Notes: generated from the sequence alone by a model not told the origin. Shown: positions 26,547-35,718, counted from the first letter of the stretch. The stretch: DNA of 64,000 bases from Pedobacter aquatilis (GCF_030409415.1 NZ_JAUFPW010000005.1:1-64000); one strand, 5' to 3'. Translations and numbers: made by a program.

Positions 26547-29351
26547 ATGCATATATCAATTAAAAACAATACACTATTTATCAGGTACTTATATACATTT
26601 ATCTTAAGTTCTATTTCACTATCGGTTTTTGGCCAAATTTTCAGCAGTGCGCAAAACCCACTTAGTGTAAAATGGAACTACATTCAGTCTGGGGGCTTTA
26701 AAATCATCTATCCAAAAGAATTAGAAAAAGAAGCCCAGCGTATGGCAAATACCCTACCATATATCTATCGCAAAATCGGACTCAGTTTAAGGCAGCAAAA
26801 CACCTCTATCCCACTCCTGCTTCAGAACCAGGGGACCATAGCAAATGGCTTTGTTCAGCTCGGGCCGAAGAAGTCTGAATTTTATGCAACACCACCCCAA
26901 TACTTCGACAGTCAGGATTGGTTAAACAACCTCGCCGTACATGAGCTTAGACACATTGCACAGTTTGACAAATTGACAGGAACACAAGCACACCCATTCC
27001 CGGAGTTGGTTTACTTCGCCTACTTCGGAGCAGGTTTACCTATTTGGTTTTTTGAGGGAGATGCTGTTGTAAATGAAACAGCGTTGACCGAATCTGGTCG
27101 CGGTCGGCAACCCAAATGGATCATGCCTTTTCGGACTTCCCTTTTAGAGGGTAAAAGATTTTCTTACAGCAAGGCTTATTTTGGCTCGAATAAAGATGTA
27201 ACTCCAGGCTATTACCAAATCGGGTATTTAATGGTTGCAGACATGAAGGAGAAGTTTGGAAATTTCGTTTCCGACAGCTTACTTTCTAACATCAGAAGAA
27301 GACCGCTAAGGCTTTACCCATTTTCGCAAAGCCTAAAAAAAATCACCGGAAAAAATACGAAGAAATATTTCCTTTCCACACAGGAAAAATTGGTCGATAA
27401 ATGGAATTCGCAGAGCGAAAAAATTCAGGCAGAAAATTACGTTAGCTTAAACAAGGAAACATCTTTGGCAACCAATTATTTTCTTCCTGTTCGGTTGAAT
27501 AAAAATCAGATTTTAGCACTCAAAGAAAGCAAGCAAGATGCGAGATATTTCGTTATCATAAATGATGATAAAAGTGAACAGAAATTGTTCGGCATCGGTT
27601 ATCAAGAACAACCTTGGTTTAGCTATAAAAATGATGTTTTGGTTTGGGATGAAATTCGTTACGACCCACGCTACAAGCAGCGAAGTTATAGTGTGATTTG
27701 CAGCTACAATTTCAAATCACAAAAATTTAAAAAACTGAGTAGCCAAAGTCGGCTTTTCTCGCCCAGTCTTTCTGATGATGGCAAAAAAATCATTGCTGCA
27801 AAAGTTGAGCTAAACAACCAATTCAATTTGGTAGAAATTGACGCATCATCCGGCAAAGTTTTAAAAACTTATCCCAATCCAGATAACGAAATTTTGCAAA
27901 CCCCAAGCTTCGACAAAACTGGAAAACGAATTGCATACATCAGCGTGAGCGAGCAAGGAAAAAATTTATGGCTAATGGATGGTGATAAAAAAACGCTTAT
28001 CATTTCCAACAGTAGGCAACAACTAAGCCGACCAATTTTTGCAGGCAATAAAATTGCTTTCAATGCGCACTTTAACGGCATCGATAATATTTATGGTATC
28101 GATATTATTTCGAAAAAAATTACTGCATGGAGCAACTCAAAATACGGCGCTTTCAACCCATCAGAAACTGATGATGGAAAAATAATTTTCAACGATTATA
28201 AAATCAACGGATATGAAATTGCAGAGCAAAGCAAATCAGAAAAACCTGTGGGCAAAGATATTTTTGTAGATTTCTCTTCGGCGGCAGCGAAGCAAGAGAA
28301 AGTGGGCAACGTTTTCGAAATAATTCCAGATAGCGTTTTTCAATCGAAGCGCTTTCGCCAAGGTTTAAACCTGTTTAGTTTTCACAGCGTAATTCCGGTA
28401 ATCGATAACGAATATGTTTTTGGGCTCGAGCTTCAGTCTAACAATTTGCTAAACACAATGGATTTTTACAGTGGTGCAAAATACCATCGAGATTTAAAGC
28501 GTTTCGAATACACCGCCGACATCAGCTATAAGGCGCTCTACCCTATTTTTAGCCTTGCATATCGCAACCGACCACGAAGAACCTTCTATCGAGCTAAAAA
28601 CGCTATTCAGCAAGGCGATTGGCGGGAGAATTATTACAAATTAAATGCATCGATACCTGTTTCCTTTAATGCAAGAAACCACAACTATGCTTTTACGCTC
28701 AACACCGCCACTACTTTTACCAGCCGGTACCTAACGGAAAACATGCCTGCGAGTTTTATTCGTGAAGTTAAATTCCCGATGGAGTATAACTTAACTTTTA
28801 ACCACAGCGTAAGAACAACAGAAAGAGATATTGCTCCACAATGGGCACAAATTTTAAGGGCAACTTACAATCATCAACCTTTCGATAAAAATCTTGGTGG
28901 TGAAATTTTAGCACTTGAAAGTTTTTTATATTTCCCAGGCTTTGCTAAAAACCATTCGTTTTTGGCAAGTTTCAACTATCAAAAAGCAAGTGGTGTAAAC
29001 CAGTATGCTACCGAAATTGCAACAGTTTATGGCTACAATAATATTTTAGCGAGAAATAAATTGCAAAATACGATGCTTTTCAATTACCGCTTTCCATTTG
29101 CATTTCCGGATTGGGAATTAAGTTCATTGGCATATGTAAGAAATTTTAGAGCGGGTTTATTTTGCCACTATGAAAACATTGGCATTAACACAAGAATTAC
29201 CGAGCCGAAAACATACGGGGTAGAAATAAATAGTAAATTAAACCTTTTGAGGTATCAACCTGTTGTAGATGTGGGTGCAAGATTGGTTTTTGTTAATAAA
29301 ATTTACAATCAAAACCCGATATTAGAGTTTTCATTTAATTATAGTTTTTAA
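26547..29351 (+). CDS. Zincin-motif / TolB-like propeller / barrel-like outer-membrane protein
   Basis: A 934-residue exported protein. A signal peptide ends near VFGQ (about residue 30). Then comes a gluzincin-like domain with HELRH (AVHELRHIAQFDKL, about residue 132) and a downstream Glu (FFEGDAVVNE, about 170-180), the HExxH plus E arrangement of MA-clan peptidases. From about 340 to 580 there are repeated TolB/WD40-like propeller blades (SPSLSDDGKKIIAA, TPSFDKTGKRIAYIS, LWLMDGDKKT, SETDDGKIIFND). The last ~330 residues are rich in aromatic beta-strands and end in FSFNYSF, as in outer-membrane barrels. The function is unknown; it may be a surface metallopeptidase anchored by its own barrel. 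A tiny LapA gene follows after 5 bases. Confidence 0.8.
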   Translation: MHISIKNNTLFIRYLYTFILSSISLSVFGQIFSSAQNPLSVKWNYIQSGGFKIIYPKELEKEAQRMANTLPYIYRKIGLSLRQQNTSIPLLLQNQGTIANGFVQLGPKKSEFYATPPQYFDSQDWLNNLAVHELRHIAQFDKLTGTQAHPFPELVYFAYFGAGLPIWFFEGDAVVNETALTESGRGRQPKWIMPFRTSLLEGKRFSYSKAYFGSNKDVTPGYYQIGYLMVADMKEKFGNFVSDSLLSNIRRRPLRLYPFSQSLKKITGKNTKKYFLSTQEKLVDKWNSQSEKIQAENYVSLNKETSLATNYFLPVRLNKNQILALKESKQDARYFVIINDDKSEQKLFGIGYQEQPWFSYKNDVLVWDEIRYDPRYKQRSYSVICSYNFKSQKFKKLSSQSRLFSPSLSDDGKKIIAAKVELNNQFNLVEIDASSGKVLKTYPNPDNEILQTPSFDKTGKRIAYISVSEQGKNLWLMDGDKKTLIISNSRQQLSRPIFAGNKIAFNAHFNGIDNIYGIDIISKKITAWSNSKYGAFNPSETDDGKIIFNDYKINGYEIAEQSKSEKPVGKDIFVDFSSAAAKQEKVGNVFEIIPDSVFQSKRFRQGLNLFSFHSVIPVIDNEYVFGLELQSNNLLNTMDFYSGAKYHRDLKRFEYTADISYKALYPIFSLAYRNRPRRTFYRAKNAIQQGDWRENYYKLNASIPVSFNARNHNYAFTLNTATTFTSRYLTENMPASFIREVKFPMEYNLTFNHSVRTTERDIAPQWAQILRATYNHQPFDKNLGGEILALESFLYFPGFAKNHSFLASFNYQKASGVNQYATEIATVYGYNNILARNKLQNTMLFNYRFPFAFPDWELSSLAYVRNFRAGLFCHYENIGINTRITEPKTYGVEINSKLNLLRYQPVVDVGARLVFVNKIYNQNPILEFSFNYSF

Positions 29352-29356
29352 ACCCC

Positions 29357-29635
29357 ATGAGCGGAAAAACCATCTCCATCATCATTCTGACCGCGTTATT
29401 AACCATATTTTTAATGGTTAACACCGAGCCTGTAGATTTCGATTTCCTTGTAACAACCGTTGCCGTTTCTAAACTTCTGGTCATCGGAATTTGTGTGGTT
29501 ATCGGCTTCATTATCGGTTTTATTGTTGGCCGACCAAGAAAAACAATTAGCAGTTACGACGATGAAATTGAAAAAAATCATACGGTTTCGGGCAAAAAAG
29601 AACTGAGCGACGAGGATAGAGATTATATCAGTTAG
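29357..29635 (+). CDS. LapA-domain small membrane protein
   Basis: A 92-residue protein with two membrane helices separated by TEPVDFDFLVTTVAVSK, the LapA (DUF1049) arrangement: a first helix, a short loop with VDF, and a second glycine-rich helix (VIGFIIGFIVGRPRK). The C-terminal 30 residues are charged and cytosolic. E. coli LapA works with LapB in LPS control, but no lapB is nearby. It lies 5 bases after the large zincin/propeller gene and is probably co-transcribed. Confidence 0.75.
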   Translation: MSGKTISIIILTALLTIFLMVNTEPVDFDFLVTTVAVSKLLVIGICVVIGFIIGFIVGRPRKTISSYDDEIEKNHTVSGKKELSDEDRDYIS

Positions 29636-29839
29636 GGAGCAGAAAGATTTACCAGGATTTTTATGGATTAAAGGATTTTAGGATTTTTGCGTCTTAAAAT
29701 TTGGATTTGAAAGTTTCAAAAGTGCAAGATTAGTATTTTATAGAGATGCTTAATTGGTATTGAGTAATCTCACATTTATTAAAATTTTAATCGATATTAG
29801 ATTATCCCTATTTCTAAAGTAAATTTTAATTCTACTGAA

Positions 29840-30232
29840 ATGAAATATGGCGATTTAACAGGTCGGATTATTGGCTGTGCAATGAATGTACATGGAATTT
29901 TGGGTTCGGGCTTTAAAGAAGTAATTTATCAAAGGGCACTTGCCATAGAAATGCAAAAACAAGATTTAAGTTTTCGCAGAGAAATGGAAATGACCATATT
30001 TTATGATAACATCCAAATTGGAATAAGGCGTGTAGATTTCTTTGTGGAAGACATTATCATGCTCGAGCTGAAAGCTGTTTCCGAATTGAATGACTCGCAT
30101 TTAAATCAAGCGATAAATTATCTAGAGGCTTACAACCTACCAATTGGCTTACTGATAAACTTCGGAAGCAAAAGCCTAACTTTTAAAAGAGTGTACAACA
30201 CTAAACACACTGAAAATAGAAAACAAGTCTAA
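29840..30232 (+). CDS. GxxExxY family protein
   Basis: A 130-residue protein of the GxxExxY family. The defining motif is GFKEVIYQRAL (Gly, Glu and Tyr at about residues 24-30). A PD-(D/E)xK nuclease-like core follows: Asp in RRVDFFVED and the Glu-Leu-Lys pair in IMLELKAV (about 75-79). HLNQAINYLEAYNLPIGLLINFG completes the family pattern in shorter pieces. The role is unknown; family members are scattered and often behave like mobile cargo. Flanks contain AGGATT/AATCCT-rich phrases (29664-29682 and 30243-30312) in inverted orientation. Confidence 0.9.
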   Translation: MKYGDLTGRIIGCAMNVHGILGSGFKEVIYQRALAIEMQKQDLSFRREMEMTIFYDNIQIGIRRVDFFVEDIIMLELKAVSELNDSHLNQAINYLEAYNLPIGLLINFGSKSLTFKRVYNTKHTENRKQV

Positions 30233-30322
30233 TAAATTTATATAATCCTAGAACCAGCACTGAAAATAGTGAAAACACTGAATCTTATAATCCTATAATC
30301 ATAACAATCCTAGTCAAGACAA

Positions 30323-30619
30323 CTAACCCAAGGCTGTCATAATTTCGCCGAAAAGCAAACCACTACCGCCGCCATAATGCTGAATAATTTTTACATTGGG
30401 TTTTAACGCAGTTATATTATTCCTGAGCGATTTTTCACATTCCAGGTTTATCCCATTACCCAAGAGCACCAAGTCAACTTCTTGCGCTTCGAAAATCGAA
30501 ATCGCTTCTTCATCCGTACAAACACAAATGCCTTTCCATTCAGGTCTGGCATTAAGCAAGCGGTTCATTACAGCAGTAATTTCTTTATCTCGCCCGATGT
30601 AAAGTATGGTAGTTTGCAT
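30323..30619 (-). CDS. Degenerate response-receiver-like small protein
   Basis: A 98-residue protein with the alternating strand-helix pattern of a CheY-like receiver: TTILYIGRD, helix with AVMNRLLNA, TDEEAISIFE, DLVLLGNG, LKPNVKIIQHYGG, and a last helix EIMTAL. At the end of the third strand, where receivers have the phosphorylated Asp (LVLLD), this protein has Gly (LVLLGNG). It is therefore either a pseudo-receiver or an unrelated Rossmann-like fold. Gene order does not reveal a partner. Confidence 0.7.
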   Translation of the reverse strand: MQTTILYIGRDKEITAVMNRLLNARPEWKGICVCTDEEAISIFEAQEVDLVLLGNGINLECEKSLRNNITALKPNVKIIQHYGGGSGLLFGEIMTALG

Positions 30620-30662
30620 ATTTTTAAGTTCAAGGTTATAAATAAAAGTCTTAACAAAATAG

Positions 30663-30767
30663 CCGTCACTTCGACTATAACGCAGTCCTGAAAATTTGGG
30701 ATAGAAATCTTTGAAGCTAGCTAAAAAACTAAATCCAAAGATTTCTCCACTGCGGTCGAAATGACGG
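30663..30767. repeat. Long inverted repeat, family CCGTCATTTCGAC, copy 1
   Basis: CCGTCACTTCGA (30663-30674) is the inverse, with one mismatch, of TCGAAATGACGG (30756-30767). Inside, GAAATCTTTG and CAAAGATTTC form the second part of the stem. The same structure recurs at 41016-41106. It lies between the receiver-like gene and the pirin gene and could act as a terminator-like structure for the pirin transcript. Confidence 0.7.
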
Positions 30768-30775
30768 CCAGTTTA

Positions 30776-31498
30776 TTAATTCAATTCCATTGGTACATCC
30801 ATTAACAATACTTCGGCATCAGCAGAATTCGCTTTAAAACTGATGCTATCTGTATCCCAAATACCGATGGCATCTCTTGTGTTTAGAACCTGCCCGTTAA
30901 TGGTAACCTCTCCGCTAATTACAAAAGCATAAACACCGTTACCCGCTTTTTTAATTTTATATTCCGTTTCAAAATCAGCATCGAACTTTCCTAAAGAAAA
31001 CCAGGCATCCTGATGAATCCAAACGTTATCATCTTCCGCATTTGGAGATAAAATTTGCTGAAAATTGTTATGACGAGCAGCAACATCTAAAGCTCTTTGG
31101 TCGTAACGCGGCGTAACGTTCTTTTTATTCGGGAACAACCAAATCTGCAATAAATTTAGCTGTACATCAGCCAAGGCATTAAATTCGCTATGACTTACAC
31201 CTGTTCCAGCACTCATTACCTGTATTTCGCCAGCGGTAATCGTTGCCGAATTTCCCATGCTATCTTTGTGGGCAATTGCACCAGCCAATGGAATGGTAAT
31301 AATTTCCATGTTATCGTGTGGATGCGCTCCAAAACCCATTCCACCATCAATCAAGTCATCATTTAAAACGCGTAAAACTCCAAAATGCATCCTTTCAGGA
31401 TTGTAATAATTAGCAAAACTGAATGAGTGGTGAGCGTTTAACCAACCATGATTTGCATGGCCTCTGGTGTTTTCTTTGTACAAAATAAACTGTGACAT
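30776..31498 (-). CDS. Pirin family protein (YhhW-like)
   Basis: A 240-residue bicupin. The first cupin has the metal-binding set GAHPHDNMEIIT (two His) and MSAGTGVSHSEFN (His, Glu), as in YhhW and pirin, which show quercetin dioxygenase activity in some members. The second cupin is less conserved (GNGVYAFVISGEVTING). The frame is open to a GTG at 31525, but this overlaps a promoter element at 31523-31530, so the ATG at 31498 (MSQFILYKENTRG) is used. The physiological substrate is unknown. Confidence 0.92.
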   Translation of the reverse strand: MSQFILYKENTRGHANHGWLNAHHSFSFANYYNPERMHFGVLRVLNDDLIDGGMGFGAHPHDNMEIITIPLAGAIAHKDSMGNSATITAGEIQVMSAGTGVSHSEFNALADVQLNLLQIWLFPNKKNVTPRYDQRALDVAARHNNFQQILSPNAEDDNVWIHQDAWFSLGKFDADFETEYKIKKAGNGVYAFVISGEVTINGQVLNTRDAIGIWDTDSISFKANSADAEVLLMDVPMELN

Positions 31499-31522
31499 AA
31501 ATTTCCTTTCTTGTTTATGATA

Positions 31523-31530
31523 CAAATTTA
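31523..31530 (-). promoter_or_regulatory. -7 promoter element of the pirin gene
   Basis: Plus-strand CAAATTTA is TAAATTTG on the minus strand, a perfect TAnnTTTG, 25 bases upstream of the ATG at 31498. It rules out the upstream GTG start. Confidence 0.6.
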
Positions 31531-31625
31531 CTGCAGGTTGTAAACCTGTGCATTGATGTAGGGTAAGTAATTAGTTGGAAAGTCAGAAAACGGAAGTCCG
31601 AAGTCTGCAGTTTAAAGTCGAGAGT

Positions 31626-32333
31626 TTAAAGTTCAAGTTTTAATAAAACCGCATCACTATTTAATTCTCTTAATGCATCTAAAGCTATCCAATTAGCTTT
31701 TTTATTTTTTTGAGCAAGAATATTATTTGCAGTTTCGATAGCGTGTTCATGTAAAAACCCATTTCTTTTACCGATTTGCCTCAACGCCCAGTTAATTGCC
31801 TTTTTAACAAAATTTCGGTTATCATAAGCTTCTTTTTCTATAATGGGCAAAAATTCAAGGAAAGTTTCGTTCGGCTCTTTTTTTAAATGAACGGCAGCTG
31901 TAGCCATCAAAACAAAACTGGTTCTTTTTACAAATTCTGCCTCAGCAGTTGCAAACTCGAATATTTTTGATTTAAAGTAAGGCGTTTTAACGAAAAGATT
32001 AGCAAAAGCCTGGTCGCAAATATCCCAGGAATTAAAATCTTTAACCCAGGCATTTATCTGACTTTCGGTAACCAATTTATAATCGCCAATAAAACTGGCT
32101 AAAAGCCGAGCTTCATGGAAACCAGTTTGCCAGAGCTGCAAAGATAAATCCTGATTTTTACCAATGGTTTTTGCAAGCGTTCGAATATTTGGTACCCGAA
32201 TGCCGTATGCCTTCGAAATATCGATGCCAAACTGCGCCATCTTTTTCAAATAATCAGGCTCGCTAATGGCCTGCAGCTCAGAAAGAATAAAATCTATATC
32301 CCCTAAGGCGGTCTTTGACTTTCTATCGCTCAT
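31626..32333 (-). CDS. AlkD-like DNA alkylation repair protein
   Basis: A 235-residue all-helical protein of the DNA alkylation repair (AlkD/AlkC-like HEAT repeat) family, whose characterised members remove alkylated bases without base flipping. Recognisable blocks are YGIRVPNIRTLAKTIGK, LWQTGFHEARLLASFIGD, WVKDFNSWDICDQAFANLF and NFVKKAINWALRQIGKRN. Trp and Asp residues in the SWDICDQ block correspond to the AlkD active-site wall. ATG start at 32333. Enzymatic activity in this branch is not proven. Confidence 0.88.
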   Translation of the reverse strand: MSDRKSKTALGDIDFILSELQAISEPDYLKKMAQFGIDISKAYGIRVPNIRTLAKTIGKNQDLSLQLWQTGFHEARLLASFIGDYKLVTESQINAWVKDFNSWDICDQAFANLFVKTPYFKSKIFEFATAEAEFVKRTSFVLMATAAVHLKKEPNETFLEFLPIIEKEAYDNRNFVKKAINWALRQIGKRNGFLHEHAIETANNILAQKNKKANWIALDALRELNSDAVLLKLEL

Positions 32334-32365
32334 AACACGAAATTATATTTTTTGCATAGTTTTAA

Positions 32366-32480
32366 GTAAAATAAACCAGATTGCAGTGGAAAGATCCCGA
32401 TTCTTCATCGGGACTTGAAACGAAAAGCGGGGCTACCGTAACCGATGCCCCACTGTATTTGCTTTCCAAAAAATCGTAAT
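32366..32480 (+). repeat. Dispersed modular repeat, copy C
   Basis: It runs from TAAACCAGATTGCAGTGGAA to TTTGCTTTCCAAAAAA with GAAAAGCGGGGCTACC in the middle. Its cargo is the hairpin ATCCCGATTCTTCATCGGGA, also present in copy G. Confidence 0.7.
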
Positions 32481-32499
32481 TCGTAATTTAAAATTGTAA

Positions 32500-33666
32500 T
32501 TACGAAAGCGCCTGCTCAATATCGGCCAAAATATCATTTATATGCTCCAAACCAATTGATAGACGAATAGAACCTTGTTCAATACCAACCTCGTTACGTT
32601 GCGCTTCGGTAAGTTTGCTGTGGGTACTGGTTGCCGGGTGCGTGGCGATTGAACGCGTATCGGCAAGATTTGCAGAAATAGAAAACATTTCCAGTTTATC
32701 CATAAAATTGCGGGCTGCTTCAATGCCGCCATCAACCACAATGGTAACAATGCCACCACCTTGTTTCATTTGCTTTTTAGCAATTTCATATTGTGGATGA
32801 GATGGTAAAAACGGGTATTTGACCAACTTAATTTTCGGATGTTTCTCCAGGTATTCAGCAACTTTTAAGGCATTTTCGCAATGGCGGTCCATACGAATGG
32901 CTAAAGTTTCTAAGCTTTTTGATAAAATCCAGGCGTTGAAAGGAGATAATGCTGGTCCGCTGTGACGGGCGAAACCGATAACTTCGGCAATTAATTCTTT
33001 TGTACCTAAAATAATTCCACCTAAAACACGTCCTTGTCCGTCGATGTATTTTGTAGCTGAATGAATCGAAATATGCGCTCCTAATTTTATTGGCTGTTGC
33101 AAATATGGTGTGGCAAAACAGTTATCAACCACTAAAAGCTGATTGTGTTTCTTTGCCAGATCGCCTAAAAATTCCAAATCGATGATATCTATACCAGGAT
33201 TTGAGGGCGTTTCTACGAAAATCATTTTAGTATTCTGCTTAATTAAACCCTCCCAATCTTGTGGTTTATCTAAATCGGCATAATCGAAAGTTACACCCCA
33301 TTTTGAGAAAACATTGGTTAATAATTGGTGTGTAGAACCAAAAACCGAGCGACTAGAAATGATATGGTCGCCAGCTTTTAAAAATGCACCGAAAGTTGTA
33401 AAAATAGCCGCCATACCTGTTGCCGTGGCGAAACCATCTTCAGCGCCTTCTAACAAACACATTTTTTCAATAAACTCTGAGGTGTTTGGATTTGAGTAAC
33501 GGCTATAAACATTACCTTCTTTTTCATTGGCAAATAAAGCCCGCATTTCTTCAGCATCATCAAATTTATAACTCGATGTTAAGTAAATTGGTGCGGAGTG
33601 TTCCTTATGTCCACTACGTTCGGTTTGAGTGCGTATCGCTATGGTTTCAAAATTTTCGGATTTCAT
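32500..33666 (-). CDS. metZ: O-succinylhomoserine sulfhydrylase / trans-sulfuration PLP enzyme
   Basis: A 388-residue Cys/Met-metabolism PLP enzyme. The lysine that binds PLP lies in IHSATKYIDGQGRVLGG; the phosphate-binding YSRYSNPN and ATATGMAAI, and VDNCFATPYLQQP, are also present. SATKYIDGQGR is typical of the MetZ branch, which uses O-succinylhomoserine and sulfide to make homocysteine, rather than cystathionine synthase. ATG start at 33666. No SAM riboswitch is seen in the 72-base gap upstream. The OsmC gene precedes it on the same strand. Confidence 0.9.
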   Translation of the reverse strand: MKSENFETIAIRTQTERSGHKEHSAPIYLTSSYKFDDAEEMRALFANEKEGNVYSRYSNPNTSEFIEKMCLLEGAEDGFATATGMAAIFTTFGAFLKAGDHIISSRSVFGSTHQLLTNVFSKWGVTFDYADLDKPQDWEGLIKQNTKMIFVETPSNPGIDIIDLEFLGDLAKKHNQLLVVDNCFATPYLQQPIKLGAHISIHSATKYIDGQGRVLGGIILGTKELIAEVIGFARHSGPALSPFNAWILSKSLETLAIRMDRHCENALKVAEYLEKHPKIKLVKYPFLPSHPQYEIAKKQMKQGGGIVTIVVDGGIEAARNFMDKLEMFSISANLADTRSIATHPATSTHSKLTEAQRNEVGIEQGSIRLSIGLEHINDILADIEQALS

Positions 33667-33738
33667 TTTATGATGTTGTAAGTTTTAGGTTCTAAGTGAT
33701 ACGTTAAAATAGCCAGGCTACTTATAACTTAAAACGTA

Positions 33739-34161
33739 TTACGTATTACCCTTAATTGTATATGTAAAGTTAATTTTTGCCGAGCGCCCTAAAATGTTCG
33801 ACACAGAGCAGTATTTATCGAAAGTCATTGATAAGGCACGTTCTACTTTTGATGGATTTAAATCGCCATATAAATTGAAGTGAATATCAATAACGTCAAA
33901 TATTGGTGGCATTTCTTCGTCTTTGCGGGTTGCATTTATAGCGATTTTAATATCATCGAGTGGTTCTTTTTGTTTGGTTAAAACATTCACCATATCGATG
34001 CCGCTGCAACCACCAAGGCCAACCAATAGCATTTCCATTGGCCTGAAACCTTTGCCCTCGCCACCTATTGCAGCTTTTGCATCTAACTCAACGGTGAAAC
34101 CGTTTTCATTTTCTGCCTCGAAATTAAACTTCCCGCTTTTGCGGATGAGATTTATATTCAT
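33739..34161 (-). CDS. OsmC family peroxidase-like protein
   Basis: A 140-residue OsmC/Ohr superfamily protein. The two redox cysteines of the family are present: LGGCSGIDMV (about residue 52) and FDKYCSVSNIL (about residue 117). The conserved Glu in FRPMEMLLVGL precedes the first. Such proteins reduce organic peroxides, although the YhfA-like branch has no proven substrate. It lies between ispE and metZ on the minus strand. Confidence 0.9.
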   Translation of the reverse strand: MNINLIRKSGKFNFEAENENGFTVELDAKAAIGGEGKGFRPMEMLLVGLGGCSGIDMVNVLTKQKEPLDDIKIAINATRKDEEMPPIFDVIDIHFNLYGDLNPSKVERALSMTFDKYCSVSNILGRSAKINFTYTIKGNT

Positions 34162-34251
34162 GTTGTATTGTTGTTGTTAGTTTGTCGTTGTCCGTTGCCT
34201 GTCTTTTGTTTTTCAAAGCGAAAAACCGCCAACGAAAAGCGAAAATCGAAA

Positions 34252-35055
34252 CTAAATATTATAATAAACTAAATTGTCTTTTTCCAGTTCGGGCAATTTA
34301 ACGGCTTGGTTAAAAATTGCAAAAACCGATGAACCGCTGCCACTCATTAAAGCGAATGTTGCGCCTGCATCGTATAAACTGGTTTTTATTTGATGAATTT
34401 GGGGATACTTTGCGAATACCGATGGCTCGAAATCGTTGATAACCTTATTTTTCCATGTTGTTGGCGACAAATGTATGATTTCTTTTAAGCTTTGCAAAGG
34501 TTTTTGAGGTTTTACCAGCGCATAAGCATCGGCTGTGCTTACATGAACAGGCGGTTTTACCAAAACTTTAAACCATGCTGACAAATCAACTTCGCATTTT
34601 TCAAATTCATCGCCTTTATTAAACGCATAAACAGGTTTATTTTCGATGAAGAAAGCGCAATCGGCACCGAGTTTTCGGGCATAAGATTCCATTTGATTAA
34701 CGGTTAAACCTAACTTGAATTTTTCGTTAATCAGTTTGATTACGAAAGCGCAATCTGCCGAACCACCACCCAAACCTGCACCAACAGGGATATTTTTTAA
34801 AAGATTAATTTGTTGCGCAGGAATATCATAATCGGCATTTATTAAATGGTATGCTTTTAAGCAAAGGTTGTCATTCGAATCGCCAGGAATATCAATTCCA
34901 TGAATTTTGCAAGATGTTTCATCGGCATCGCTAATTTCTACCGCATCCTTTATATTAATCGGATAAAATACAGTTTCTAAGTTATGATAACCATCTGCCC
35001 TTTTTTCGGTAATGTTTAAACCTAAATTTATTTTTGCGTTCGGAAAGGATAACAT
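34252..35055 (-). CDS. ispE: 4-diphosphocytidyl-2-C-methyl-D-erythritol kinase IspE
   Basis: A 267-residue GHMP kinase of the non-mevalonate isoprenoid pathway. The N-terminal motif is PNAKINLGLNITEKRADGYH in one run of twenty; the ATP-binding glycine loop is PVGAGLGGGSADCAF (about residues 91-105); the C-terminal motif is LMSGSGSSVFAIF. Asp and Lys of the active site are in place. It is slightly shorter than E. coli IspE (283), as usual in Bacteroidota. ATG start at 35055. Confidence 0.95.
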   Translation of the reverse strand: MLSFPNAKINLGLNITEKRADGYHNLETVFYPINIKDAVEISDADETSCKIHGIDIPGDSNDNLCLKAYHLINADYDIPAQQINLLKNIPVGAGLGGGSADCAFVIKLINEKFKLGLTVNQMESYARKLGADCAFFIENKPVYAFNKGDEFEKCEVDLSAWFKVLVKPPVHVSTADAYALVKPQKPLQSLKEIIHLSPTTWKNKVINDFEPSVFAKYPQIHQIKTSLYDAGATFALMSGSGSSVFAIFNQAVKLPELEKDNLVYYNI

Positions 35056-35321
35056 TTTGATTTACGATTTTTGATTTACGACTTACGATTTCTCTCAAAG
35101 CTAAAAACCGATGCACACGCAAAAATACAAAAGTGTTTCTATTCTATTTCTAAATAAATTTGAAGCGCAATTTCAGTACATCTATTCGTGTTTCTTCCCG
35201 TGTTTCGCTTTTACGCTTCGCTTCGTCGTGCCTCCTCGCTGCAGGGTAACGCTGCACCCTGGGCTAAATGGCCTATAATTGCAACTATTTAGGTTTTCAT
35301 TGCAAAGTCTTCAAATTAAAA

Positions 35322-35487
35322 AACCACCCCTTGCCCCTCCTTGAAAATAAGGAGGGGAGTTGGACAAAGCAGGTAAACTAAGTGATTACGTTTTAGGTTA
35401 AACCTGCTAAACCTTAATTATAAGCCACAGCAATAAATTAACATTCTGCCTACTCCCCTCCTAAATTAGGAGGGGCAAGGGGTGGTT
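35322..35487. repeat. MITE-like element with terminal inverted repeats, copy 2
   Basis: The left end begins AACCACCCCTTGCCCCTCCT and the right end closes AGGGGCAAGGGGTGGTT, its inverse. Each end forms its own small hairpin (CCCCTCCT with AGGAGGGG). The 166-bp length is close to the 159 bp of copy 1 at 2694-2852. The interior has no frame. Confidence 0.65.
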
Positions 35488-35516
35488 TAAATTTTCAGTA
35501 CAAAATACTTTGTTAT

Positions 35517-35600
35517 TAAACCTGGTTGAAATGGAAAGCCCGCCAGCGAGGCACGAGTGCGTACTTGAAATGAAAAACAGGGCTATATTCCGCCATTGAC
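35517..35600 (+). repeat. Dispersed modular repeat, copy D (truncated)
   Basis: It starts TAAACCTGGTTGAAATGGAA and reaches AAAAACAGGGCTATAT but lacks the CTTTCCAAA end. Together with the MITE-like copy 2 it fills most of the gap between ispE and thyA (35056-35718), where no gene is seen. Confidence 0.6.
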
Positions 35601-35718
35601 TCCAAACCGAAGTTTTCCTAATCAAAAAATCATTTTAATGTTAGTAAACAATTAGTGTTTATAAATAAGCGTATTAACAAATCATAAATTTTAGATATTT
35701 GTAAACGATAGAAAGTTT

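Noticed and set aside
32500..33666. Cystathionine gamma-synthase or lyase
   Set aside because: The PLP motif SATKYIDGQGR and its context fit the MetZ branch better, although neighbouring activities cannot be excluded by sequence.
33667..33738. SAM riboswitch upstream of metZ
   Set aside because: The gap is only 72 bases and shows no SAM-II or SAM-I core sequence or stems.
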